Shown: positions 25,219-34,275 of the stretch, piece after piece
How the letters are laid out: the number at the start of each line of letters is the position of its first letter
Numbering within the stretch: the stretch's first letter is position 1
Source: Duganella zoogloeoides
Lineage (GTDB): Bacteria; Pseudomonadota; Gammaproteobacteria; Burkholderiales; Burkholderiaceae_D
DNA: 64,000 bases
Direction of reading: 5' to 3'
Assembly (NCBI RefSeq): GCF_034479515.1
Contig: NZ_CP140152.1
Span: forward strand, 2,852,001-2,916,000
Position numbers and translations under genes: made by a program
Notes under the pieces: model-generated
Databases searched by the model: none
What the model was told of the DNA's origin: nothing
What the model saw: the letters and a program-made list of their open reading frames with translations, nothing else

Positions 25219-27987
25219 TTGATCGCACTACACACCATCACCACCCGCATGCTGCCACTCGGCGTGGCATTGGCCCTGGCAGCATGCGGCGGGGGCGGCG
25301 GCGAGAAATCGGCAGCTTCCACGCCCGATCCGGTGCAAGTGCAGCTGCCGCCGGTGGTGGCCGTGCCAGCTCCGATCGTCAGCGATCCGGGCCAGCCAGG
25401 CGTGGTCGTCAAGCCGGCCGGCGCCACGTCGTCGTCCGTGGAAAATCCGGCCATGTCGGCCTTTCAAGCCATCGACGGCAGTGCGACCACGCGCTGGTCC
25501 AGCACCGCCGTCGATAACGCGTACATCCAGTTCGATTTCGGCGCCAGCACCGCCATCGGCTACATGAAACTGCTGTGGGAAGATTCGTACGCCAAACAGT
25601 ACGCCGTGCAGGTGTCCGACGATGGCCAGAACTGGTCGCAGTTGCGCTACGTGTCCGACGGCCGCGGCGGCGCCGAGGAATTTTTCAACCTGGGTGCGCG
25701 GGCGCGCTATCTGCGCGTGCAGGGCGTGGAACGCGCCACGCAGTACGGTTACTCGCTGTTCGAAGTGGAGTTCAAGTCGCCCGGCAATGACAACACCCTG
25801 CCCACGGCCACGACTTCTGCGCTGCGCTATCCCGCCAGCGGCGCCGGCTGGACGCCGCTGCCCGCGAGCGCCGACCCGCTCGAGACGCTGCAGTTCACCC
25901 TGGCCGACGGCACGCTGGTCACGCGTTTCGGCGCGCGCGGGCTGGCGCGCCACGGGCGCGAACGGGGCGAGGACTGGAACGAAATCGGCTACGGCCCCAA
26001 TGAGACCGTGGATCCGGCCACCGGCCTGCCGGTGGACAAGGGCCCGGGCAACTACCTCACTTTCGTGCCGCAGTATTTCAAGAACCGCACCTGGGGCGTG
26101 GAGATCATCGACAACAGCCGCGTGGCCGGCGTGGCCAAGCCCACTTTGATCGTCAACCAGTACACCACCGTCGATTTCCTGCCAGGCGGGGTGGCCTTTT
26201 TCCGCGGCTTCGATCGGCCGGGCGTGACCGGCTACGGCTGGATGGCGCCCGGCGAACTGGTGGACCGCGATGTCGCCGTCTGCAAACCCACGCCCTATCC
26301 GGCCAATGGCAAGCTGGCTACCGCCACCGGCATCAACGGCGCCTGCACCTTGCAGGTCAAGGACTACCCGGGCCACGGCGGCCTCGATGCCGCCGGCATG
26401 CCGAACAATGTCCACGTGCCGGCGCGCGCGCTGGCCGTGGGCGATGCGATCGAGGTGTCGCCGTCGATGTTTTCCACTTCGGCCGCCATGGGCGCCATTG
26501 GCGACACCGGCGGCATCCGTTACTACTCGGCGGAGTGGATATACGTGGTGGGCGCCGGCTTGCAGCCGTGGTATGGCGTGCAGCCCCGTTTGAACTCGGT
26601 GCCGCTGCCGGCGGCCACGCTGGCCGGCGGCCTCGGTTCGGTGTCCTACAACTACAGCGACAACGGCCTGTTCATGTTCCAGCAGCCGCACAACCACACC
26701 GGCATGCAGAACATGCAGCGCTTCGTGGAAGGCCGGCGCCTGGTGCACACCAGTTTTACCACCGGTGAACACAACGAGCCTGGCAACGACCGCTATGCAG
26801 CGGCGGTGGGCCTGCAGGGCCAGCGCTTCAACCAGTCGGCCTGCATCGCGTGCCACGTCAACAACGGCCGCAGCCCGGCGCCTGCCGCCATCAACCAGCG
26901 CCTGGACACGATGTCAGTGCGGGTAGCCGCCATCGACGCCAACGGCGTGCAGTCGCCGCATCCGCAGTACGGCGCGGCGGTGCAGATGAACGGCGTGTCC
27001 GCTACCGGCGCGCGCCAGAACTGGGGCAGCGGCGTGCGCGTGGCGGCGTTCGATTCGCGCCAGGTCACGCTGGCCGACGGCACCGTGGTCGAGCTGCGCA
27101 AGCCCGCCATCGCCTTCGACGGCGCCACCCCGGCGGCGGTATCGCTGCGCGCGGCCCAGCCAATGATGGGCACCGGTCTGCTCGAGGCGATCCCGGAAGC
27201 GGAGATCCTGTCGCGCGTGCGTTCTTCCCCGGACGCCGACGGCGTCATCGGCGTGGCCAACTTCGTGTTCGATCCGGAGTCAGGCGCGGTGCGCCTGGGC
27301 CGCTTCGGCTGGAAGGCGTCCAAGGCCAGCCTGCGCCATCAAACCGCGTCGGCGCTGCTGGCCGACATGGCGGTCACGTCGCCCGTCTATCGCAACCGGT
27401 CGTGCCACACCGATCCCGCCGGCTGCGGCGCGGCGGCTGCGCAGCCGGGCATTACCGAAGCCGACCTGCAACTGATCACCCGGTACCTGGCGCTGGTGGC
27501 GGTGCCGGCCCAGCGCAGCATGCCAAGCGGCTTCCCCAAGGGCGTGGCTCCCCTCGACGAACACCGCGTGGATGCCGCCCAGGTGGCGGCCGGCGCGCGG
27601 CTGTTCGACGGCATGCGCTGCGTGGCCTGCCACACGGCGCAAATGACCACCGGCAGCGGCCACCTGCTCGCGGAGCTGCGCAACCAGGCCATCGCGCCGT
27701 ATTCCGACCTGCTGCTGCACGACATGGGCGCCGGCCTGGCCGACAACCTGGTGGAAGGACAGGCCAAGGGCAATATGTGGCGTACCGCGCCGCTGTGGGG
27801 CATCGGCTATACCGACAAGGTGATGGGCAGCGCCGGCAGCGTCGGCTACCTGCATGACGGCCGCGCACGCAACCTGACCGAGGCGATTCTATGGCACGAC
27901 GGCGAAGCGGCGCGGGCGCGGCAGCGCTTCGAGCAACTGTCCCGGACCGACCGCGACGCCGTGCTGGCGTTTTTGAAGTCGCTGTAA
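25219..27987 (+). CDS. Lipoprotein with discoidin domain and di-haem oxidoreductase domain
   Basis: A roughly 920-residue protein. I prefer the TTG at 25219 preceded by GAGGGG; a GTG at 25156 is also open and an ATG at 25249 would begin MLPLGV. The lipobox is LAAC followed by a Gly run. An F5/8 type C (discoidin) domain follows (WSSTAVDNAYIQFDFG, YGYSLFEVEFKSPG), which commonly binds carbohydrate. The large C-terminal part is the DUF1111/COG3488 di-haem 'thiol oxidoreductase' family with two c-type haem sites, CIACH (first Cys about residue 542) and CVACH (about 801). It should sit in the outer membrane or periplasm and move electrons; its substrate is unknown. The discoidin fusion suggests attachment to glycans. 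Confidence 0.85.
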   Translation: MIALHTITTRMLPLGVALALAACGGGGGEKSAASTPDPVQVQLPPVVAVPAPIVSDPGQPGVVVKPAGATSSSVENPAMSAFQAIDGSATTRWSSTAVDNAYIQFDFGASTAIGYMKLLWEDSYAKQYAVQVSDDGQNWSQLRYVSDGRGGAEEFFNLGARARYLRVQGVERATQYGYSLFEVEFKSPGNDNTLPTATTSALRYPASGAGWTPLPASADPLETLQFTLADGTLVTRFGARGLARHGRERGEDWNEIGYGPNETVDPATGLPVDKGPGNYLTFVPQYFKNRTWGVEIIDNSRVAGVAKPTLIVNQYTTVDFLPGGVAFFRGFDRPGVTGYGWMAPGELVDRDVAVCKPTPYPANGKLATATGINGACTLQVKDYPGHGGLDAAGMPNNVHVPARALAVGDAIEVSPSMFSTSAAMGAIGDTGGIRYYSAEWIYVVGAGLQPWYGVQPRLNSVPLPAATLAGGLGSVSYNYSDNGLFMFQQPHNHTGMQNMQRFVEGRRLVHTSFTTGEHNEPGNDRYAAAVGLQGQRFNQSACIACHVNNGRSPAPAAINQRLDTMSVRVAAIDANGVQSPHPQYGAAVQMNGVSATGARQNWGSGVRVAAFDSRQVTLADGTVVELRKPAIAFDGATPAAVSLRAAQPMMGTGLLEAIPEAEILSRVRSSPDADGVIGVANFVFDPESGAVRLGRFGWKASKASLRHQTASALLADMAVTSPVYRNRSCHTDPAGCGAAAAQPGITEADLQLITRYLALVAVPAQRSMPSGFPKGVAPLDEHRVDAAQVAAGARLFDGMRCVACHTAQMTTGSGHLLAELRNQAIAPYSDLLLHDMGAGLADNLVEGQAKGNMWRTAPLWGIGYTDKVMGSAGSVGYLHDGRARNLTEAILWHDGEAARARQRFEQLSRTDRDAVLAFLKSL

Positions 27988-28076
27988 GCAGGGCTGCGGC
28001 ACTGCCCATATGAGCGCAGCCGCACAGTGGCAGATTGCGGTCCGCAGTATGGTGCTCCTAAAAACAGGAGGAGCAC

Positions 28077-30446
28077 ATGATTTTCTGGACCATAGTGGTA
28101 TTGCTGATCGGCGTACCCGCCGTGATCCTGGGCGTGCCGGCACTGCGCCGAAGCCTGGTCACGCCGCATATTTTCGCGCTGTTCAAGCGCATCCTGCCCG
28201 CCATGTCCGACACCGAACGCGATGCGCTCGAAGCCGGCACCACCTGGTGGGATGCCGACCTGTTCTCGGGCCGTCCGGATTGGGACAAGCTGATGAAACT
28301 GCCCAAGCCCACGCTCACCGCCGAAGAGCAGTCGTTCCTCGACGTGGAAGTGCGCCACCTGTGCGAACTGGTGGACGACTGGGAATCGACGCAAGTGTGG
28401 CAAGGCATCCCCGGCCCGGCCTGGCAATATGCGCGCGACAAGGGCTTTCTCGGCATGATCATCCCCAAGGAATACGGCGGCAAAGCCTTCTCCGCGTACA
28501 TGCACTCGCAGGTGGTGATGCAGCTGTCCACCCGTTCGTCGGCGCTGGCCGTGCAGGTGATGGTGCCCAACTCGCTGGGACCGGCCGAACTGCTGCTCCA
28601 CTACGGTACCGAAGACCAGAAAAACTACTATCTGCCACGCCTGGCCGCCGGCAAGGAAATCCCGTGCTTTGCGCTCACCAGCCCCTACGCGGGGTCCGAT
28701 GCTGCCGCCATTCCCGACACCGGCGTGGTCTGCATGGGCACCCATGAAGGCCGCGAGACGCTGGGCCTGCGCATCACCTGGAACAAGCGCTACATTACGC
28801 TGGGGCCCATCGCCACCCTGCTTGGCCTGGCATTCCGCGTGGTCGATCCTGATCGCCTGCTGCCTCCCGGGACCGACACCGGCATCACCTGCGCGCTGAT
28901 ACCCACGACCCACGAGGGCGTGGTGATCGGCCGCCGCCATTGGCCGCTGGGCGCCGTGTTCCAGAACGGCCCTACCAGCGGCAAGGACGTGTTCATTCCG
29001 ATGGACTGGATCATCGGCGGGCCACAGCAGATCGGCAAGGGCTGGCGCATGCTGATGGAGTGCCTGGCCGCCGGCCGCGCGATTTCCCTGCCATCGACCA
29101 GCGTGGGCACCGCCAAGCTGGCCGTGCGCGGCACCAGCGCCTATTGCGCGATCCGGCGCCAGTTCAAGACGCCGATCGGCAAGTTCGAGGGCGTGCAGGA
29201 GGCGCTGGCCCGCATGGGCGGCAACCTGTACATGATGGACGCTACCCGCAAGCTGTCCGCGCTGGCCGTGGACCTCGGTGAAAAGCCGGCCGTGATCTCG
29301 GCCATCGCCAAGTACCACGTGACCGAACGCGGACGTGCGGTGGTCAACGACGGCATGGACATCCTGGGCGGCAAGGGCATCTGCATGGGCCCCAGCAATT
29401 TCCTCGGCCGCGCCTACCAGCAGATCCCGATTGCCATCACGGTGGAAGGCGCCAACATTCTCACCCGCTGCCTGATCATCTTCGGCCAGGGCGCCATTCG
29501 CGCCCATCCCTACGTGCTGCGCGAAATGCACGCCACGGCCGACAAGGACCAGCGCCGCGCCGAACTGGAATTCGACGACGCCTTTTTCGGCCACGTGCGC
29601 TTCGTGTGCGCCAATGCCGCGCGCGGCCTGTGGTACGCGCTCACCGGCGCCAGTTCCGCGCCCGTGCCCGAGCAGGCCGATCCCGCCATGGCCGGCTACT
29701 ACCGCGCCGTCGGCCGCATGTCCACAGCCTTTGCGCTGCTGACCGACACCTCGATGTTCGTGCTGGGCGGAGAACTCAAGCGCCGCGAGCGCATTTCCGC
29801 CCGCCTCGGCGATGCGCTGTCGATGCTGTACCTGGTCAGCGCCACGCTCAAGCGCTTCGAGGACGATGGCCGCCAGGCCGACGATGCGCCATACGTCCAC
29901 TGGTCGGTGCAGGATGCGCTGCACAAGGCGCAACTGGCGCTGGCCGGGGTGCTCGACAACTTCCCCAACCGCTTCATCGCCGGCGCCGTGCGCGTGCTGC
30001 TGTTCCCGTTCGGGATGCCGTACGCGGAACCGAACGACGACCTGGGCGGCAACGTGGCGCGCGCCATGCAGACGGCAGGCCCGAGCCGCGAACGCCTGCT
30101 GGCCGACGGCTTCCTGGCCGACGACCTGCGCGACCCGGTGGCCTGCGGCGAGCTGGCTTTCGCCCTGCTGCCGCAGGTGGACGCCATCGAGCATCGCTTG
30201 AAACCCGCCGTGCGCGCTGGCCAGCTCGAAGCGATGCCGCAAACCCTGCCGCTGCTGGACCAGTGGAGCGCACATGCGGTGTCGCTTGGCCTGCTCACGC
30301 CGGAGGAACGCCGCACGCTGGCCGACTTCGCCCGCTTTACCGACCTGTCGGTGCACGTCGATGACTTCTCGCCCGACCTCAACGCGGCCGTCGATGCCGA
30401 GCAGCGCCGCCGCATGACGGCGCCGGCCATCGTCCTGGAGGTGTGA
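28077..30446 (+). CDS. fadE: Acyl-CoA dehydrogenase FadE
   Basis: A 789-residue inner-membrane flavoenzyme that makes trans-2-enoyl-CoA from acyl-CoA, the first step of beta-oxidation. The N-terminal transmembrane stretch (FWTIVVLLIGVPAVILGVPAL), the acyl-CoA dehydrogenase core (CFALTSPYAGSDAAAIPD, MDILGGKGICMGPSNFLG) and the C-terminal DUF1974 region (VLLFPFGMPYAEPND) are all in FadE order, and length is close to E. coli FadE (814). The start at 28077 follows an AACAGGAGGAGC ribosome-binding site. It appears monocistronic, about 90 bases after the di-haem gene and before a hairpin. It is housekeeping and unrelated to the glycan genes around it. Confidence 0.95.
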   Translation: MIFWTIVVLLIGVPAVILGVPALRRSLVTPHIFALFKRILPAMSDTERDALEAGTTWWDADLFSGRPDWDKLMKLPKPTLTAEEQSFLDVEVRHLCELVDDWESTQVWQGIPGPAWQYARDKGFLGMIIPKEYGGKAFSAYMHSQVVMQLSTRSSALAVQVMVPNSLGPAELLLHYGTEDQKNYYLPRLAAGKEIPCFALTSPYAGSDAAAIPDTGVVCMGTHEGRETLGLRITWNKRYITLGPIATLLGLAFRVVDPDRLLPPGTDTGITCALIPTTHEGVVIGRRHWPLGAVFQNGPTSGKDVFIPMDWIIGGPQQIGKGWRMLMECLAAGRAISLPSTSVGTAKLAVRGTSAYCAIRRQFKTPIGKFEGVQEALARMGGNLYMMDATRKLSALAVDLGEKPAVISAIAKYHVTERGRAVVNDGMDILGGKGICMGPSNFLGRAYQQIPIAITVEGANILTRCLIIFGQGAIRAHPYVLREMHATADKDQRRAELEFDDAFFGHVRFVCANAARGLWYALTGASSAPVPEQADPAMAGYYRAVGRMSTAFALLTDTSMFVLGGELKRRERISARLGDALSMLYLVSATLKRFEDDGRQADDAPYVHWSVQDALHKAQLALAGVLDNFPNRFIAGAVRVLLFPFGMPYAEPNDDLGGNVARAMQTAGPSRERLLADGFLADDLRDPVACGELAFALLPQVDAIEHRLKPAVRAGQLEAMPQTLPLLDQWSAHAVSLGLLTPEERRTLADFARFTDLSVHVDDFSPDLNAAVDAEQRRRMTAPAIVLEV

Positions 30447-30471
30447 CACTACGGTGTGAACCTGGTTGTAC

Positions 30472-30501
30472 GCCATCTACTCACGAAAGTGATTAGATGG
30501 C
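30472..30501. terminator. Stem-loop after fadE
   Basis: Arms GCCATCTA and TAGATGGC pair perfectly over 8 bp, extended inward with one mismatch to a GAAA tetraloop. It lies 25 bases after the fadE stop. There is no T-run, so it is either a terminator of the weak type or an mRNA-stabilising hairpin. Confidence 0.45.
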
Positions 30502-30509
30502 GCGAAGCG

Positions 30510-30538
30510 TTGACACTCTCAATCAGACTATCGATACT
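30510..30538 (+). promoter_or_regulatory. Candidate promoter of the DUF4861-esterase-GH43 operon
   Basis: TTGACA at 30510-30515 is a perfect -35 hexamer. After a 17-bp spacer comes GATACT (30533-30538), matching 4 of 6 positions of the -10 consensus. It lies about 125 bases before the first gene start at 30663, leaving a long leader with no obvious operator palindrome. Confidence 0.45.
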
Positions 30539-30662
30539 CCAACGATCATGGCGTGCTTTGCGGGGCTAACCGAATGCGGTACAGTCTACGCGTCGCGCCT
30601 CTGCGCGATACCCCATATCGTTGTACCACTTGCCTCACTCGTATTGAAGGACTGGTAAATAC

Positions 30663-31898
30663 ATGAAACTACGTCAGCAGCTGTTCGTCCCCGCAATCCT
30701 GTTCTCCGCCCTGGCCAGCGCCGGCATCGTCAACGCCGCCGAGCGCCTGACTGTCACCGTTACCCACACGCTGGACCAGGCCCGCCCCTCGGAAACCATC
30801 ACCATCCCCTGGACCGAAATCAATCGCGCCCTGCCTGGCGCGCTGCTGCAGAAGATCGCCGTCAAGGACGCGGCCGGCAAGGTGCTGCCATACCAGGTGA
30901 CCAACGTGGCGCCGCAGGCCAAGGATCCGAAGAACGAAGGCATCGCCTACGGCGAGCTGATTTTCCAGCATGACTTCGCCCCGGGCGAAAAGAAGGCCAC
31001 CTTCACGGTCGAGAAAATCGACACCGTGGCGCCGGTCTTCCCGAGCAAGGTGTCGGCCCGCTACATCCAGGAACGTCTCGACGATTTCGCCTGGGAGAAC
31101 GACAAGGTGGCGCACCGCACCTACGGTCCCGCGCTGGCGGCGCCTGCCGCAGAAGGCAGCGGCAAAGAGGTGCTGGTCACCAGCGGCATGGACATCTGGT
31201 TCAAGCGCGTACCGTACCCGATCGTCGATCGCTGGTACAACAAGGGCCACGACCATTACCATGACGACGAAGGCGAAGGCATGGACATGTACAACGTCGG
31301 CAAGTCGCGCGGCGCCGGCGGCGCCGGCATCTGGGACGGCAAGACCCTGTACACGGGCGTGAACTACGCCGGCTGGAAAGTGATCGCCAATGGCCCGATC
31401 CGCGCCATCTTCGAGCTGTCGTACGACGCCTGGGATGCCGGCGGCGCCAAGGTCTCGGAAGTGAAGCGCTTCACCGTCGATGCCGGCCACTATTTCGACC
31501 AGATCGACAGCACCTTCAACTTCACCGGCCCGCAGCAGCTCACCGCCGCCATCGGCCTGAACAAGACCCCGGCTGACAAGGGCCAGGACGCCAAGGTGCA
31601 GCCGATCACGCAACCGGCCGACCGCGCGCTGCTGCAATGGGTGGAGCAGAAATCGAACGGCGCCTTCGGCACCGCCATCATCGTGCCGACCGCCGGCGAA
31701 AAGGACTACGCCGAAGACAAGCTCAATGCGCTGATCACCGCGAAAATCGTTTCCGGCCAGCCGCTGCGCTACTACGTGGGCGCCGGCTGGACCCGCGCCG
31801 GCGACTTCGCCAAACGCGAAGACTGGACCAAGTACGTCTCGGCCCAGGCTGCGCGCGTGCGCGCACCGGTCACCGTCGCGCTGTCAGTCACCAAGTAA
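30663..31898 (+). CDS. DUF4861 family protein of pectin-degradation loci
   Basis: A 411-residue secreted protein with a signal peptide (ending IVNAA) and a GAAGGA ribosome-binding site. The sequence (VTHTLDQARPSETITIPW, DMYNVGKSRGAGGAGIWDG, NGPIRAIFELSYD) belongs to DUF4861, a family repeatedly found in rhamnogalacturonan and pectin utilisation loci but without a settled activity known to me. The fold is expected to be all-beta, like carbohydrate mutarotases or lyases. It is the first gene of a three-gene operon with an acetylesterase (next start one base after its stop) and a GH43-like protein, so it likely acts on the same rhamnogalacturonan fragments in the periplasm. Confidence 0.8.
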   Translation: MKLRQQLFVPAILFSALASAGIVNAAERLTVTVTHTLDQARPSETITIPWTEINRALPGALLQKIAVKDAAGKVLPYQVTNVAPQAKDPKNEGIAYGELIFQHDFAPGEKKATFTVEKIDTVAPVFPSKVSARYIQERLDDFAWENDKVAHRTYGPALAAPAAEGSGKEVLVTSGMDIWFKRVPYPIVDRWYNKGHDHYHDDEGEGMDMYNVGKSRGAGGAGIWDGKTLYTGVNYAGWKVIANGPIRAIFELSYDAWDAGGAKVSEVKRFTVDAGHYFDQIDSTFNFTGPQQLTAAIGLNKTPADKGQDAKVQPITQPADRALLQWVEQKSNGAFGTAIIVPTAGEKDYAEDKLNALITAKIVSGQPLRYYVGAGWTRAGDFAKREDWTKYVSAQAARVRAPVTVALSVTK

Positions 31899-31899
31899 T

Positions 31900-33252
31900 A
31901 TGAAACCTCACCGACAGGGCACTCCTTCCCTGCCGGTGGCGCGCCGGGTCTCCTCGGCGCTGCTGCTGGCAGGGTTTTCCACACTCGCCATCCTCGGCCC
32001 GTGCCACGCCCATGCGGCAGAGTCCTGGCACTTCAGCTTTGGCGCAGCCAGGGACGGCTACACCACGGTGGATGCCGGCATGGCGTACGATGCGAAACGC
32101 GGCTTCGGCTTCGAACCGGGCGCGGAAGTGCGCACCGCCGGGTACCTGGTCGCAACCAAACCGTCGTATTTCACCGCCGACGTCCCCGAGGGGAACTACA
32201 ACGTTACCGTCAAACTGGGCGCGGCCGGTACGGCTTCCAACACCACCATCAAGTCCGAACTGCGGCGCCTGATGCTCGAGAATGTGAGCACGGCCAGCGG
32301 CGCGACGGAAACCCGCACCTTCACCGTCAACGTGCGCACGCCGCGCATCAAGGCCGTGCCGGGCGTGGCGGCGGGCGTGGTGGACCTCAAGGTGCCGCGC
32401 GAAACGGTATCCGAAGCGCGCGCCTGGGACCAGCGCCTCACGCTTGAGATCAACGGCAGCAACCCGGTGATTCAGTCGATCGACATCGTGCCGGTGACCG
32501 CGCCAACCATCTTCCTGCTGGGCGACTCCACCGTGTCCGACCAGCCGGGCGAACCGTTCAACAGCTGGGGCCAGATGCTGCCGCGCTTTTTCAAGCCCGG
32601 TATCGCGGTCGCCAACCTGGCGCAGTCGGGTGAAACCTACCGCGACTCGCTGTCGCGCCGGCGCCTGGACAAGGTCCTGAGCATGATGCGCCCCGGCGAC
32701 ACGGTCCTGATGCAGTTCGGCCATAACGACCAGAAGCAGATCAAGGACAACAAGGGCGGCCCCTTCACCACGTACAAGGACGAAATCCGCCAGCACGTGG
32801 AAGCGATCCGCAAGCACGGCGGCATCCCCGTCATCATTTCGTCGATGGAGCGCCGCCGTTTTGACGACGCCGGCAAGCCGCAGGAAACCCTGACCGACTA
32901 CGCCACCGCCGCGCGCCAGTCGGCCAAAGAACTGGGCACCGCATTCATCGACCTGCACGCCATGAGTTTGCCGCTGTACGCGGCGCTGGGCGTGGAAGGT
33001 TCCAAGCTGGCCTTCGCCGAACCGCAGCCGGGCAAGCTCGATAACACCCACCACAATCCCTACGGCAGCTACGAGCTGGCGCAGGCGGTGGCCACCGGCT
33101 TGCGCCAGGCCGGCGTGCCGGCAGCGCAGTGGATCGCTGACGGCTACGGCAATTTCGATCCGTCGCATCCCGATCCGGTAGCGAAATTCGCCGTGCCAGT
33201 CAGCCCCACTTTCACCAATGAGCGTCCGCTGGGCGACGAAGGCAACCGCTGA
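31900..33252 (+). CDS. Rhamnogalacturonan acetylesterase (SGNH family, CE12-like)
   Basis: A 450-residue secreted esterase removing acetyl groups from the galacturonic acid residues of rhamnogalacturonan I. After the signal peptide comes a beta-sandwich domain (WHFSFGAARDGYTTVDAG), then the SGNH hydrolase: block I with the nucleophile in FLLGDSTVSD, block III MQFGHNDQ and block V with the Asp-His pair in LDNTHHNPYG. The N-terminal beta-sandwich is the usual extra domain of YesY/YxiM-type pectin esterases. It starts one base after the DUF4861 stop, so translation is coupled, and its stop overlaps the next start. Confidence 0.9.
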   Translation: MKPHRQGTPSLPVARRVSSALLLAGFSTLAILGPCHAHAAESWHFSFGAARDGYTTVDAGMAYDAKRGFGFEPGAEVRTAGYLVATKPSYFTADVPEGNYNVTVKLGAAGTASNTTIKSELRRLMLENVSTASGATETRTFTVNVRTPRIKAVPGVAAGVVDLKVPRETVSEARAWDQRLTLEINGSNPVIQSIDIVPVTAPTIFLLGDSTVSDQPGEPFNSWGQMLPRFFKPGIAVANLAQSGETYRDSLSRRRLDKVLSMMRPGDTVLMQFGHNDQKQIKDNKGGPFTTYKDEIRQHVEAIRKHGGIPVIISSMERRRFDDAGKPQETLTDYATAARQSAKELGTAFIDLHAMSLPLYAALGVEGSKLAFAEPQPGKLDNTHHNPYGSYELAQAVATGLRQAGVPAAQWIADGYGNFDPSHPDPVAKFAVPVSPTFTNERPLGDEGNR

Positions 33253-34229
33253 TGATGGGAACTCCGAAAAGCCGCAATTTCCTTTTCAACGTGCGCCAGC
33301 TGGCCGCTGGTGCGATGCTGGCTGCGGCCAGCATCGCCGCCCAGGCGGCAGACAATTACCTGTTCGCCTATTTCACCGAAAACGGCCAGGACGGTCTGCA
33401 TTTCGCCCGCAGCACCGACGGCTACATGTGGGACAAGGTGGCCGGTGGCCGCAGCTTCCTCACGCCCGTCGTTGGCAATTCAAAGCTGATGCGCGACCCG
33501 TGCATCGTGCGCGGCCCCGACGGCACTTTCCACATGGTGTGGACGTCGGGCTGGAACGAGAACAATATCGGCTATGCGTCCTCGAAAGATCTGGTCAACT
33601 GGTCGCCGCAGCAGCAGGTGCCGGTGATGGCGCACGAACCAGGTTCGCTCAACGCCTGGGCGCCGGAAATCGTCTACGACGACAGGCGCGGCGAGTTCCT
33701 GATCTTCTGGGCCTCCACCATCCCAGGCCGCTTCCCGGCCACCGACGGCTCGTCGGAAGACAAGTACAACCACCGCATGTACGCAACCACCACGCGCGAT
33801 TTTAAAACGTACACGCCGACCAAACTGTTTTATGATCCCGGCTTCTCGGTGATCGACGCCACCTTCGTCAACTTCAAAGGCAAGAACCACCTGCTGGTGA
33901 AGGACGAAACCCGCAACCCGCCGAAGAAGCACCTGCAAGTGGCCGACGCGCCCGATCTGCAAGGCCCGTTCGGCAAGCTGGGCGCGCCGATCACGCCGCC
34001 CAAGCTGTGGGTGGAAGGCCCGACCGCGCTGCAGATCGGCGACGACGTGGTGCTGTACTACGACGCCTACATCACCAAGCACTACGGCGCCATGCGCTCG
34101 CGCGACCTGGTGCACTGGGAAGACGTGTCGGACAAGATGCAGTTCCCCGACGAAGGCACGAAAAAGCGCATGCGGCACGGTACCGTGATTGCCGTGCCGG
34201 AGGAAGTCGTGGCAGGGCTGGAGAAGTAA
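33252..34229 (+). CDS. GH43-like five-bladed propeller glycosidase
   Basis: A 325-residue protein with signal peptide (ASIAAQA) and a five-bladed beta-propeller typical of GH43 and related families. Repeated blade motifs are visible (MRDPCIVRGPDGTFHMVW, NAWAPEIVYDDRRGEFLIFW, VEGPTALQIGDDVVLYYD), with the candidate catalytic Asp in RDPCI and Glu in WVEGP. The start overlaps the esterase stop (ATGA). The closest types act on arabinan, galactan or rhamnogalacturonan oligosaccharides, but the exact bond cannot be told. It completes the operon begun at 30663. Confidence 0.8.
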   Translation: MMGTPKSRNFLFNVRQLAAGAMLAAASIAAQAADNYLFAYFTENGQDGLHFARSTDGYMWDKVAGGRSFLTPVVGNSKLMRDPCIVRGPDGTFHMVWTSGWNENNIGYASSKDLVNWSPQQQVPVMAHEPGSLNAWAPEIVYDDRRGEFLIFWASTIPGRFPATDGSSEDKYNHRMYATTTRDFKTYTPTKLFYDPGFSVIDATFVNFKGKNHLLVKDETRNPPKKHLQVADAPDLQGPFGKLGAPITPPKLWVEGPTALQIGDDVVLYYDAYITKHYGAMRSRDLVHWEDVSDKMQFPDEGTKKRMRHGTVIAVPEEVVAGLEK

Positions 34230-34234
34230 CCAGG

Positions 34235-34256
34235 GTCATCCCCGCGCAAGCGGGGA
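34235..34256. repeat. REP-like hairpin, single copy
   Basis: GTCATC is followed by the stem CCCCGC, loop GCAA and stem GCGGGG. It sits between two convergent genes and matches the repeat units at 55424-55451 and 55507-55534. It probably also helps terminate transcription from both sides. Confidence 0.7.
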
Positions 34257-34275
34257 ATCGCGCTGGCACCAGCGA

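Noticed and set aside
22602..25454. Very long minus-strand open frame opposite the GH95 gene (also 27846-30476 -, 43436-46087 +, 46361-48193 + and 56568-59813 +)
   Set aside because: Each lies antisense to a gene with clear family motifs. In GC-rich DNA the opposite frame often lacks stops; the translations are low-complexity and rich in His, Arg, Gly and Val without recognisable domains.
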